From Caldilineaceae bacterium (lineage in GTDB: Bacteria; Chloroflexota; Anaerolineae; Caldilineales; Caldilineaceae): a stretch of DNA of 37,487 nt. The stretch covers positions 1 to 37,487 of the forward strand of contig JAPPKT010000557.1 of assembly GCA_028819675.1 (NCBI GenBank). The letters are read 5' to 3'. This document shows, in pieces, positions 1-8,144 of the stretch; within the stretch, counting starts at the first letter, position 1, and each line of letters opens with the position of its first letter. The notes beneath the pieces were generated by a model. It did not search any database, was not told the origin of the DNA, and saw only the letters and a program-made list of their open reading frames with translations. The translations under genes and the position numbers were made by a program.

Positions 1-227
1 CACAGTGGCCGGAACAGCATGTCTGGTTCAGAGAAAAATTGGAGGCATTTGACCGAGCATTTCGCCCGCGCATCTCGACATTCGGCGCAGCCAATTAGCA
101 GTGTATGTGGCATCGTACGCACTTCGTTGTATCATCAAAGAATTGGTTCTCACCTATGCCCATTCCGTTTCAGCATGCCTGGAACAGAATGGGTGAGCCA
201 TTTGCCGGCATGGCTTAACGCAGGATT

Positions 228-1280
228 TCAGGTCTTCCCCGCTTCCCCAAGTATTTCAGCAATAAACTCTCCATCCGACATGATGCGTTTGCCGTCCACG
301 TCGATCGTGCATCGGGTTGGAATGACATCTAAGTGGTGGTCGGATTTCCAGTCGGCGCCTGTCTGCTTTCCGTAAGGGTCGCCGAAGGCCACATGGACGC
401 CAGGAAACTTCTCATCCTGAAGCAGGTTTCCAACCAGCCCGGTCAGAGCGATATTGGTCCCAATTGCAAATTCTCCAACGCGATCGGCGTTCTCGGCGCC
501 AAAAATGTAGGACTGTACATCCTTCGCCAAAGACTTGTCTTCACACTGCACCGACTTCACGAGTCCGTCTTCGACCTCAAAACTGACTGGAGTTTCGAGG
601 ATTCCGTAACGTTCGCTGAAATAGTCGCCCAATTCGTCGACCACCAATACACCGTTTGCGTCGCCAGGTGAGGTAAAGGTCTCCCCTTCAGGCAGGTTGC
701 CCCATTTGCCCGGCTCGTGATAGAGCCCGTGGCAGGGTATCCAATTGAAATCGGGATTCAGAACGGCGGTAAAGTCGGTTCCTTTCGGGTTTGTGACGCG
801 AATCTCCTTTGCCCGACTTGCAAGCTCGTGCACTCGCATAGTTACGTCGAAGATCTGCTTATAATCGACTCGCATCCCCTGCATCATTAGTAGGGGCGTG
901 ATATTGATCATATGACCATGGCGGGCGCCGTCCGGGTTGGCTTGCATCACAGCAGGCATATAGGCCATTCGGAATTTCAGTTCGCCAGGGCGGCTGCTGG
1001 CGGTATAGAAACTGACGTGCGGTTGAAACTGTTCCAGCGCGTTCTGGAGTTTACCTGGAATCTCGGTGATCGGGCGAGTGCCGAGGGATTCCAACGTGTG
1101 GGTTTCAACGGCATCGGCGATCGGGCATGCGGCAATTGCAAGCGCTTGGCTGGTAAGCGAAGAGCCCTCGTCGCCAAGGATAAACACGCGTTCGCCAGGC
1201 TGTACGCCCATGCAGATTCGCACTGCGACATCTGCGCCGGCCCGCATATCGTCCAGGGTGAAACTTTCTGTATCTGTCAT
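228..1280 (-). CDS. M29-family (AmpS/PepS-like) aminopeptidase
   Basis: A 350-residue protein resembling the thermophilic M29 metallo-aminopeptidases, which use a two-metal site to remove N-terminal residues from peptides in the cytoplasm. Candidate metal ligands in family order are E200 (after NLPEGE), E270 (VGEFAIGTN), H296 (VHVAFGDPYG), H316 and D318 (HHLDVI). It is shorter than typical AmpS (about 410 residues), so it belongs to a short branch; the same fold includes NicX-type ring-opening dioxygenases, so the substrate is not certain. A GGAGG sequence (complement of 1292-1296) lies 11 nt before the ATG, which is a slightly long spacing. It lies 87 bp downstream of trkH on the same strand and could be cotranscribed. 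Family assignment is firm, the exact reaction is inferred. Confidence 0.8.
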   Translation of the reverse strand: MTDTESFTLDDMRAGADVAVRICMGVQPGERVFILGDEGSSLTSQALAIAACPIADAVETHTLESLGTRPITEIPGKLQNALEQFQPHVSFYTASSRPGELKFRMAYMPAVMQANPDGARHGHMINITPLLMMQGMRVDYKQIFDVTMRVHELASRAKEIRVTNPKGTDFTAVLNPDFNWIPCHGLYHEPGKWGNLPEGETFTSPGDANGVLVVDELGDYFSERYGILETPVSFEVEDGLVKSVQCEDKSLAKDVQSYIFGAENADRVGEFAIGTNIALTGLVGNLLQDEKFPGVHVAFGDPYGKQTGADWKSDHHLDVIPTRCTIDVDGKRIMSDGEFIAEILGEAGKT

Positions 1281-1367
1281 AGCCAGAAGGACCTCCGGAG
1301 TGTTATGGTGTAATCTGTGCCAGCAATTGGTCGAGAAGTAAGGTCGTCATAGAGGGTGACTCGACGC

Positions 1368-2894
1368 TTACCCCAAAATGACCGGTTCCTCAGGAAATTG
1401 GAGCAGCGAAGGGCGCTCACGCTGGGCCAAAGCGATGACGATGGTGAGTGGTCCAAGGCGACCCCAAAACATAGTAAACGCGATCAGGGCCTGTCCCCAA
1501 GCGTTGAGCTTGTGCGTTTGGCCCAAAGAGTAACCTGCATTTGCAAAGGCGCTCACCACCTCGAAGCCAAGTGCAAAAATATCTCCTTGAGTAAACAGAG
1601 ACAAGATGATCGTGACGGCCGCGACCAATAGCGTGCTGACTGTCATGATCGCGACGGCCTTATTCAGCGTTTCTCTTGGTACTGAGCGGCCAAACGCCAC
1701 GGCCTGATTGTCTCCCCCTTTGGCTGTCGCCAGGGCCGAAATCAGCAGAACGCCAAAGGTGCTGGTTGTCACGCCGCCGGCCATGCTGGCCGGTGCGCCG
1801 CCGACGAACATCCAGAAAAGGAGCATGAGCTGGGTACTCTGGCTGAGCTCCGGGAGGGAAAGAATGGTCAGGCCAGCGGTACGAGAGGATATGACTGTGA
1901 AAAGAGTGATAGCGATCTGTTCGCCCATAGAGTGGGCAACCAGAGTTACTTCGTATAGTTGTCGATCGAGGAGCATGACGGCCAGGCCCACGACGAGAAG
2001 CACAACAGTCAAGCCCAAAGTTATGCGCGTGTTGAGGGCCAGCATGCGATTCCTGAAATAGCTGACCACGTCGTACAAAACGGCCACGCCGACGCCCCCC
2101 AGTACAATCAAGGCCGACATCACCGCGAGGGTGTAGTAGTCGGCACTGAATCCGAACACAGGAGCGTGTTCACTACCTGCAAAGAGGTCGAAACCGGCAT
2201 TGCAGTAGCTGCTGACGGCGTGGAAGAGCGCCAGCCACAGGGCTTCTCCGTCGGGAAGTTGGGTCCGCCAGCGAAGCCATAGCAAGAGCGTGCCAACCGC
2301 CTCGATTGAGACGGTTACGATCAGGACATATAGTGCGAGATTGGCGACGCTACCGAGACGTCCCCAGTTACGTGTCAGAGTGAACTGCTTTTCGGCTCCG
2401 AGCGACTGCTGGATCAGGAACCGTTCATTCAGGGTTACCCGCCTCCCAACCAGGCGAAAAAGGAGTACGCTAAATGCGATAAAGCCGACGCCTCCCACCT
2501 GAAGGAGGACCAAGATAATGAACTGGCCGAAACGGCTGAAGTCTGTAGCGGTGGTGAGCACCCCCAGGCCGGTAACTGTCACGGCGCTGGTAGAGGTGAA
2601 TGCGGCCTCCATCCAGGAAATTGACACATCCGAGGTTGTGGCAGCCGGCAACTTGAGGAGGAGCGTTCCCAAGAGTATGATGCCGGCAAATCCAAGAATC
2701 AGCAGGCGGGGTGCCTGTGCGCGTGACAAACGAAGGTCTGTGGCCTCCTTTGCACGGACGGCATCGTCTGCCAAACGCGGCCGGTCGAAACCTTCCCCCT
2801 TGCTCAGTCGAAGATTTAGCTGAACCGCATGGGATGCCTCTTCTGATGAAGAAGGAGTAATCTGGCCCATGGGTTCTTGACAACGACTTTTCAT
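1368..2894 (-). CDS. TrkH/KtrB-family potassium uptake channel subunit
   Basis: An integral membrane K+ (or Na+/K+) translocating subunit. All four pore repeats are visible: the first filter TVTGLG, then SSYCNAGF, SSRTAGL and SAFANAGYS, plus the conserved GGAPASMAGG stretch and a C-terminal FWGRLGPLT segment typical of KtrB. Eight or more hydrophobic helices begin about 60 residues from the chosen start. The frame stays open to 3149, but that extra N-terminus is not protein-like and overlaps a perfect inverted repeat, so I chose the ATG at 2894 (about 508 residues); the ATG at 2870 is also possible. Neither has a clear ribosome binding site. TrkH/KtrB normally needs a cytoplasmic RCK partner (TrkA/KtrA); none is in the window. 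Confidence 0.9.
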   Translation of the reverse strand: MKSRCQEPMGQITPSSSEEASHAVQLNLRLSKGEGFDRPRLADDAVRAKEATDLRLSRAQAPRLLILGFAGIILLGTLLLKLPAATTSDVSISWMEAAFTSTSAVTVTGLGVLTTATDFSRFGQFIILVLLQVGGVGFIAFSVLLFRLVGRRVTLNERFLIQQSLGAEKQFTLTRNWGRLGSVANLALYVLIVTVSIEAVGTLLLWLRWRTQLPDGEALWLALFHAVSSYCNAGFDLFAGSEHAPVFGFSADYYTLAVMSALIVLGGVGVAVLYDVVSYFRNRMLALNTRITLGLTVVLLVVGLAVMLLDRQLYEVTLVAHSMGEQIAITLFTVISSRTAGLTILSLPELSQSTQLMLLFWMFVGGAPASMAGGVTTSTFGVLLISALATAKGGDNQAVAFGRSVPRETLNKAVAIMTVSTLLVAAVTIILSLFTQGDIFALGFEVVSAFANAGYSLGQTHKLNAWGQALIAFTMFWGRLGPLTIVIALAQRERPSLLQFPEEPVILG

Positions 2895-3125
2895 AACCAG
2901 TTGTGAGTACCTGTTACCAGGGCGAATCGGGCTATGTCCCAAGGGGAACTCGCTCCATCGGCTACTCAAATGGTAATGTACACCCGAGCAAGTTTCCGTC
3001 CAAAATAAGGGAGGCAGCAAGCGCTTCCGCGATCGGGTGGTACACCGCGGCGTCGGACCACAAACTACCAGGGCGCAAACAACGCACAGGCTTCCCTTAA
3101 GTGAGAGTCTTGGTTCCTGTGGACT

Positions 3126-3146
3126 GTCGACTTCCATCAAGTCGAC
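3126..3146. repeat. Perfect inverted repeat, 8-bp arms
   Basis: GTCGACTT at 3126-3133 and AAGTCGAC at 3139-3146, separated by CCATC. It lies between divergently transcribed trkH and the histidine phosphatase gene, so it could be an operator or a leader hairpin for trkH. The symmetry is directly visible; the role is inferred. Confidence 0.5.
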
Positions 3147-3174
3147 CAAAGGATGGACCCATGCCCCACTCCTG

Positions 3175-3212
3175 AAATTTTACTTGGTATAAAATTTATT
3201 ATACGGAATAAA
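3175..3212. promoter_or_regulatory. AT-rich segment with two overlapping inverted repeats and a -10-like box
   Basis: AAATTTTA (3175-3182) pairs with TAAAATTT (3190-3197), and TTTATT (3195-3200) pairs with AATAAA (3207-3212). On the minus strand TATAAT (complement of 3198-3203) is a perfect -10 hexamer facing trkH, though its -35 is weak. This is the most AT-rich stretch of the 459-bp divergent region 2895-3353, which otherwise shows no gene. It probably contains the trkH promoter and an operator. Confidence 0.4.
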
Positions 3213-3353
3213 AGTCTGAAGATGGTCACCCTCGTCGTTTGCCCCTAAATCTTGCCATATTGTTTATGTTCATGTACTCTCACTCGGAATGCGCGCTTCA
3301 GGTTCTGGACGCGTTCTTGTCCCGGAATGCTCTGTACGGAGACCTTTCCTTTC

Positions 3354-4079
3354 ATGATACTTTATCTGATTCGTCACGGTCAGTCATCCAACAATCTGCT
3401 TGCTGAGCAATTGAAGGATCGTGCAGGTCCATACCCCTTCGAAACTTACATGAAGCAGCGGGTCGCCGAACCGCCGCTGACGAAGCTAGGGGAGGAACAG
3501 GCGGAACGGCTAGGGTCATTCGTAAATGGCATGGCGATTTCCCGCCTTTACTGCAGTCCAATGTTGCGCACAATGCAGACGATCCGGCCACTTGCAGAGT
3601 CCCTGGCCTGCAATCCAGCAGTCTGGATCGATCTGCACGAGCATGGCGGCGTGTTCCATCGGCCGGGTTCTGACGTTGATGCAGTCGGCCATCCTGGCCT
3701 CAGCCGTTCAGAAATGAGTGAAATGTTCCCCAACTATCGGTCTGACGGCATCGGGGAAAGCGGTTGGTGGCAGGGAGGCGAAGAAGATCTGGCCTCTTGT
3801 CACGCTCGTGCCGTGAGGGTGGGGGAAGAGCTGCAGCGCATGGCAAGAGAATTAGGGGAGGATGAAAGCATTGCGGCCGTCAGTCACGGCACATTTATGG
3901 ACAGTCTGCTGAAGGCGCTCCTGGGACGGCTGCCGGGCAATGATTTTTACTTCAACCACCACAATACCGGTGTCACTCGGGTCGACTTTTCTCCTACGCG
4001 AATGCCAGGGAGACTGACAGTAACTGTTCGCTATACGAATCGGGTTGAGCATCTGCCCGATGAACATATGACCTATTGA
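3354..4079 (+). CDS. Histidine phosphatase (phosphoglycerate mutase-like)
   Basis: A 241-residue member of the histidine phosphatase superfamily. The catalytic RHG motif is at residues 7-9 (YLIRHGQS), the phosphate-binding arginine is in SPMLRT, a candidate acid is in LHEHGG, and the second histidine is in AVSHGTF. The frame is open from 3252, but the RHG must lie close to the N-terminus, so the ATG at 3354 is chosen; GGAG about 12 nt upstream is a weak binding site. The large insert between SPMLRT and SHG argues against a plain glycolytic mutase. The thrH-like gene follows after 12 nt, almost certainly in the same transcript. Some Chloroflexota and Aquificota use enzymes of this superfamily as phosphoserine phosphatases, but the substrate cannot be read from the sequence. 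Confidence 0.85.
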   Translation: MILYLIRHGQSSNNLLAEQLKDRAGPYPFETYMKQRVAEPPLTKLGEEQAERLGSFVNGMAISRLYCSPMLRTMQTIRPLAESLACNPAVWIDLHEHGGVFHRPGSDVDAVGHPGLSRSEMSEMFPNYRSDGIGESGWWQGGEEDLASCHARAVRVGEELQRMARELGEDESIAAVSHGTFMDSLLKALLGRLPGNDFYFNHHNTGVTRVDFSPTRMPGRLTVTVRYTNRVEHLPDEHMTY

Positions 4080-4080
4080 G

Positions 4081-4085
4081 AGGAG
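4081..4085 (+). promoter_or_regulatory. Strong ribosome binding site that fixes a TTG start
   Basis: AGGAG directly after the upstream stop codon, 6 nt before TTG at 4092. No ATG or GTG in this frame would include the motif-I aspartate with a sensible N-terminus, so this site decides the start of the thrH-like gene. Confidence 0.7.
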
Positions 4086-4091
4086 TAGGAA

Positions 4092-4721
4092 TTGGCTGAC
4101 TCACGCCCCCGCTTGCTTGCGAGCGATCTGGAAGGCGTACTCGTCCCTGAAATCTGGATTGCGTTTGCCGAGAAGACCGGGATTGAGCAGTTGCGCCTGA
4201 CTACGCGAGACGTATCTGATTACGATCAGTTGATGCAGATGAGGTTGAAGATCCTTAAGGAACGAAATCTTCGCCTGCAGGATATTCAGGAAGTAATCGC
4301 GACCATCTCACCGCTGCCCGGTGCGGGGCAGTTCATAGACTGGATTCGCGAGCGCGCTCAGGTAGTCATCCTGTCCGACACTTTCTATGAGTTTGCCAAG
4401 CCATTGATGGCTCAACTCGGCTATCCGACTATCTTATGTCATTCTCTTGAAGTTGATGCAGTCGGGTCCATTACCGGCTATCGATTGCGTCTTGACGAGT
4501 CCAAGCGAAAAGCGATTTCAGCGTTTCGCGACCTCAAGTTTCAGACGTTAGCGTTGGGCGATTCCTACAATGACATAGCGATGCTGAAACGGGCTGATGT
4601 GGGGGTCCTATTCGACCCGCCGGACAACGTAGTTGGGGACCATCCCGACTTACCAGTAGTCCGAAACTATTGTGAGGCTCAGGCAATCATCGGGGACTGG
4701 CTGTTGGATAGGGGAGAGTAG
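4092..4721 (+). CDS. thrH: ThrH-like HAD phosphatase (phosphoserine phosphatase / homoserine phosphotransferase)
   Basis: A 209-residue HAD-superfamily enzyme matching ThrH in length and motifs. ThrH dephosphorylates phosphoserine and can transfer the phosphate to homoserine, linking serine and threonine synthesis. Motif I is DLEGVLVPEIW with nucleophile D12 and E14 in place of the usual second aspartate, a ThrH hallmark. Motif II serine is in ILSDTF, the motif III lysine region is ESKRKA, and motif IV is LGDSYNDIAML. It starts with TTG behind a good ribosome binding site. It is preceded by a histidine phosphatase and followed by a small membrane protein. The ThrH label is well supported; activity on homoserine is inferred from the family. 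Confidence 0.85.
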   Translation: MADSRPRLLASDLEGVLVPEIWIAFAEKTGIEQLRLTTRDVSDYDQLMQMRLKILKERNLRLQDIQEVIATISPLPGAGQFIDWIRERAQVVILSDTFYEFAKPLMAQLGYPTILCHSLEVDAVGSITGYRLRLDESKRKAISAFRDLKFQTLALGDSYNDIAMLKRADVGVLFDPPDNVVGDHPDLPVVRNYCEAQAIIGDWLLDRGE

Positions 4722-4760
4722 TATAGAGCTGCTTTTTGCATCGACATTTTAGCCGATTCT

Positions 4761-5267
4761 ATGGCCAGTACTCGGAACGGGCACAGCCAGGAGGCACCGA
4801 AGTCCGGCTCAACGGAGTTGGTCTCCATCTTTGGCTACATTCTGACCGTTTCCTACCCCCTACTTGCGCTTTCAACAGGCGTCCGGGCGTTATTTCAGTT
4901 CTTCCTCAAGGAAGGCGTTGTTAACAACCTGGCGCCGTCCCTGAGTTTGTTGGCTGCAGTTTGCTATTTGGCCGCGACGATTGGATTCGCCTATCGCCGG
5001 CGATGGGCCTGGCGACTCTCGGTCGGCGTTCTTCTCTTTGAGACTTTCCTCACTCTGGCAGTGGGTTCCCTCAGTCTAATCATACCCGAAGCAATTGGAC
5101 GGACTGTTTGGCGCCACTTTGGCGCGGACTACGGCTATTTCCCCCTCTTTCAACCGGCAATTGGCCTTGTCTGGTTGTTCTGGCCGTCGATTATGCGTCA
5201 GTATGGCCTGACCGCAGGCAGCTCCAGCGTAGCACGCAACTCTGCCAATCTTCGGACTGGAAACTAG
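4761..5267 (+). CDS. Small four-helix membrane protein of unknown function
   Basis: I do not recognise a family. The 168-residue product has a polar N-terminus of about 20 residues and four hydrophobic helices at roughly 22-48, 58-78, 83-108 and 125-146, with RRR between helices 2 and 3 suggesting a cytoplasmic loop. Its stop codon is immediately followed by the ATG of the ABC permease, so the two are probably cotranslated. It might assist that transporter, but this rests on position alone. The ATG at 4761 has no strong ribosome binding site. Confidence 0.7.
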   Translation: MASTRNGHSQEAPKSGSTELVSIFGYILTVSYPLLALSTGVRALFQFFLKEGVVNNLAPSLSLLAAVCYLAATIGFAYRRRWAWRLSVGVLLFETFLTLAVGSLSLIIPEAIGRTVWRHFGADYGYFPLFQPAIGLVWLFWPSIMRQYGLTAGSSSVARNSANLRTGN

Positions 5268-6971
5268 ATGAGTAGTGAGAGTAGGTCGCCGGCGCCATCG
5301 AGGAGGAGCATTGCCTTTCAAGTCTTGCGCAAGGCGTACTCGTCTGGTCCGCTCAGTCAGGAAAGTGATGCGGCGCGTGTGACCGTTCACCGGTATTTCG
5401 GAGTTTTGTTCAGGGGGCTAGTCCTTCTGATCGCCCTCTCAATGCTTCTGCCGCTGGCCTACCTGCTCGTCAGGGCTGGAGGCGTTGGGTGGACTGAGGT
5501 CTCAGGCCTGTTGAGCCGCACCCGCTTGCTGCCCATCATGTGGAACAGTCTCCTGTTAGTCTGCGGCGTAACTGCGCTGTCACTCGCGCTTGCACTGCCC
5601 TTCGCCTGGCTGACCGAAAGGACCGACTTGCCGGGCTGGAGAATCTGGACGGTGCTGGCGATGATGCCGCTGGTGATCCCAAGCTATGTTGGCGGATTCA
5701 CGTTGATTGCCATGTTTGGGCCCCGCGGCGTACTTCAGGAACTTCTGTCCCCTTTCGGAGTGGAACGTCTTCCTTCAATTTACGGATTCACAGGTGCGTT
5801 GTGGGTCTTGACGCTCTTTACCTATCCATATATTTTTCTGAGCATTCGTGCCGCGCTGCACAGATTCGATCCTTCGATCGAAGAGGCGGCGCGGTCGCTT
5901 GGCTACGATGGTTTGCAGACATTTCTGAAGGTGACATTACCAAATCTGCGGCCGGCAATCACTGCAGGCGGGCTGCTGGTGGCCCTGTACACGCTCAGCG
6001 ATTTCGGCGCGGTCTCGCTATTGCGTTTCAATAGCTTTACCCGGGCCATCTACGTCCAGTATCTGAGCAGCTTCGACCGCAACGTTGCCTCACTGCTTTC
6101 ATTGGCGCTGATCGTGTTTACGATTATACTGTTGCTGCTGGAAAGAAACAGCAGAGGAAGAGGCCGTCCGCGATACTACCGAAGTAGTGCCGGTGTCGCG
6201 GCCCCGCGTAAGCGAATCGAACTTGCCAGTCGGAAGTGGCTGGCGCTTGCATTCTGTGGCGCTGTTGTATTGGCAGCCCTAGTCCTGCCTACCGGTGTAA
6301 TTCTGTATTGGCTGCTACGAGGTCTGGCATCGGGCGAACCGCTTGCGCCGGTCTGGGCGGCAACGCTTAACAGCTTCCGCGCTGGTGCATTGGCCGCGGT
6401 CGCCGCGGCATTTTTGGGATTTCCCATAGCCTTTGCCGCAGTCAGATTAGGTGGAAGACTTATGTCTCTTGCTGCGAGGGCGGTGTACCTGGGCTACGGC
6501 TTGCCAGGCATCGTCATCGCGTTCAGCCTGGTCTTTTTCGGGGCGAATTTCGCGCCGTGGCTCTACCAGACGTTGTGGATGCTGGTGTTCGCCTATGTCG
6601 TCCGCTTCTTGCCTCAGGCGATGGGGGCGATGCAGATAAGCCTGCTGCAGATGAATCCCCGTCTGGAAGAAGCAGGACGTAGCTTGGGCCTGGGTAACCG
6701 CGCCGTATTCAGGAGGATAACTGCGCCCATCGTGCGGCCGGGGGTCCTGGCAGGGATGGCTCTCGTTTTTCTGACAACGGTGAAGGAGTTGCCGGCCACT
6801 CTGCTCCTGAGCCCGACGGGCTTCTCGACGTTGGCTACTCAGATTTGGTCGGCTACGGACGAAGCTTTTTTTGCGCGTGCGGCCGCTCCCGCGCTCGTCC
6901 TCTTGGTGATGTCAGCGTTCAGTATTTTTCTTGTTCTCATACAGGAGGAAAGTGAAGTTGTCAGCAGCTGA
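5268..6971 (+). CDS. fbpB: FbpB-type ABC importer permease (probable Fe3+)
   Basis: A 567-residue inner-membrane permease made of two fused halves, each with about six helices, as in FbpB/AfuB ferric iron permeases and the related ThiP. Each half has an EAA loop that docks on the ATPase: EEAARSLG starting near residue 205 and EEAGRSLG near 467. The ATG abuts the stop of the preceding small membrane protein, and the cognate ATPase gene follows after 38 bp. There is no periplasmic or lipoprotein binding protein in the neighbourhood. Iron is the most likely substrate from permease architecture; thiamine, 2-aminoethylphosphonate or another oxyanion remain possible. Confidence 0.85.
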   Translation: MSSESRSPAPSRRSIAFQVLRKAYSSGPLSQESDAARVTVHRYFGVLFRGLVLLIALSMLLPLAYLLVRAGGVGWTEVSGLLSRTRLLPIMWNSLLLVCGVTALSLALALPFAWLTERTDLPGWRIWTVLAMMPLVIPSYVGGFTLIAMFGPRGVLQELLSPFGVERLPSIYGFTGALWVLTLFTYPYIFLSIRAALHRFDPSIEEAARSLGYDGLQTFLKVTLPNLRPAITAGGLLVALYTLSDFGAVSLLRFNSFTRAIYVQYLSSFDRNVASLLSLALIVFTIILLLLERNSRGRGRPRYYRSSAGVAAPRKRIELASRKWLALAFCGAVVLAALVLPTGVILYWLLRGLASGEPLAPVWAATLNSFRAGALAAVAAAFLGFPIAFAAVRLGGRLMSLAARAVYLGYGLPGIVIAFSLVFFGANFAPWLYQTLWMLVFAYVVRFLPQAMGAMQISLLQMNPRLEEAGRSLGLGNRAVFRRITAPIVRPGVLAGMALVFLTTVKELPATLLLSPTGFSTLATQIWSATDEAFFARAAAPALVLLVMSAFSIFLVLIQEESEVVSS

Positions 6972-7009
6972 AGTAGCATAGTCGCCGCTGGACACATTCA
7001 ATTCGAGCC

Positions 7010-8077
7010 ATGAGTCGACGGCAAGCGATGCCACCGGGCCTTCACTTGAAAGGCGTATCCAAACAGTTTGGCAATGGTGACGCCTCCGTTCAAGCCGTAA
7101 ACGATGCTTCGTTGACGGTTGACCGAGGAGAGTTCATTGCACTTCTTGGACCCTCAGGTTGCGGAAAAACGACAACGTTGCGCCTCATTGCCGGATTTGA
7201 TCGCGTAGATGCCGGCATCATTGAAATTGACGGTGCGTTGGTGGCCAGCAGCTCGGTCCACTTGCAGCCCGAAAGGCGCCGCGTCGGCATGGTTTTTCAG
7301 GAATACGCGCTTTTCCCCCATGTCAGTGTACTGGCAAACATCGAGTTTGGGTTGCGTCGCATGACAGCAGGAGACAAAAGGGCGCGCACTCGGGAGATCC
7401 TGGAACTGACAGGATTGGCAGGCCTGGAAAGGCGGATGCCCCATGAATTGAGCGGGGGCCAGCAGCAGCGAGTCGCTCTTGCGAGGGCACTGGCACCCAA
7501 CCCGGCTCTAATCCTGCTGGACGAACCGTTCAGTAATCTGGACGCAGGACTGCGCGCGCGAGTGCGAGCCGAGGTGGGCGAAATCCTTCATAAGGCCGAA
7601 ACTACTGCGATCTTCGTTACGCATGACCAGGAGGAAGCGCTGAGCCTTGTGGATCGGGTCGCGGTCATGCTGAACGGTAACGTCAAGCAGGTGGCCTCTC
7701 CTCAGGAACTGTACACAAATCCTGCCACGCGCTCGGTAGCCGAGTTTATCGGGGAGGCGAATTTCCTACCCGGAGTTGGGAAAGGGGACACTATTGAGTG
7801 TGAATTGGGGGTATTGGCCGCACGCAAGCAGATTCGCGGGCCCGTGGATATATTACTTAGGCCGGAGAATATTGAACTCGTTGCCGCGCAGCCCGGTCTG
7901 CCCGCCGCCCGGGTAAGGCACTCACTCTTTTTCGGCCACGACCAACTGATTACAGTGCAACTCCCAACGGGTACATTTCTGTCGGCGCGTGTGGGCCCAT
8001 CGGACGCGTATGTATCAGATTTGCCACTGCAGGTTGAAGTACGCTCTCCTGTAGTCGCATATCCACGCAAGAACTGA
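7010..8077 (+). CDS. fbpC: FbpC-type ABC importer ATPase
   Basis: A 355-residue ATPase energising the adjacent permease. Visible motifs are Walker A GPSGCGKT (residues 47-54), Q-loop VFQEYALFPH (95-104), signature LSGGQQQR (147-154), Walker B ALILLDEP (166-173) and the switch histidine in VTHDQEEAL. The C-terminal 110 residues form a TOBE-like regulatory domain (ILLRPENIEL near 281). Length and motif set are canonical for the iron/polyamine/sulfate importer group, and it lacks the extra N-terminal insert seen in the ATPases near 32-36 kb. A zwf gene follows 67 bp downstream on the same strand. Confidence 0.88.
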   Translation: MSRRQAMPPGLHLKGVSKQFGNGDASVQAVNDASLTVDRGEFIALLGPSGCGKTTTLRLIAGFDRVDAGIIEIDGALVASSSVHLQPERRRVGMVFQEYALFPHVSVLANIEFGLRRMTAGDKRARTREILELTGLAGLERRMPHELSGGQQQRVALARALAPNPALILLDEPFSNLDAGLRARVRAEVGEILHKAETTAIFVTHDQEEALSLVDRVAVMLNGNVKQVASPQELYTNPATRSVAEFIGEANFLPGVGKGDTIECELGVLAARKQIRGPVDILLRPENIELVAAQPGLPAARVRHSLFFGHDQLITVQLPTGTFLSARVGPSDAYVSDLPLQVEVRSPVVAYPRKN

Positions 8078-8144
8078 AGGACCATCGCATATCAGCCGGC
8101 CCTAAGGATATCGCAACAGGCACCAAGTCGAGAGGCGACTGACA

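Noticed and set aside
1..227. Possible gene end or RNA at the left edge
   Set aside because: Open frames here run antisense into the aminopeptidase or lack motifs; no RNA fold recognised.
2895..3149. 85-residue N-terminal extension of trkH
   Set aside because: Not hydrophobic or conserved in kind, and begins inside a perfect inverted repeat; better read as regulatory DNA.
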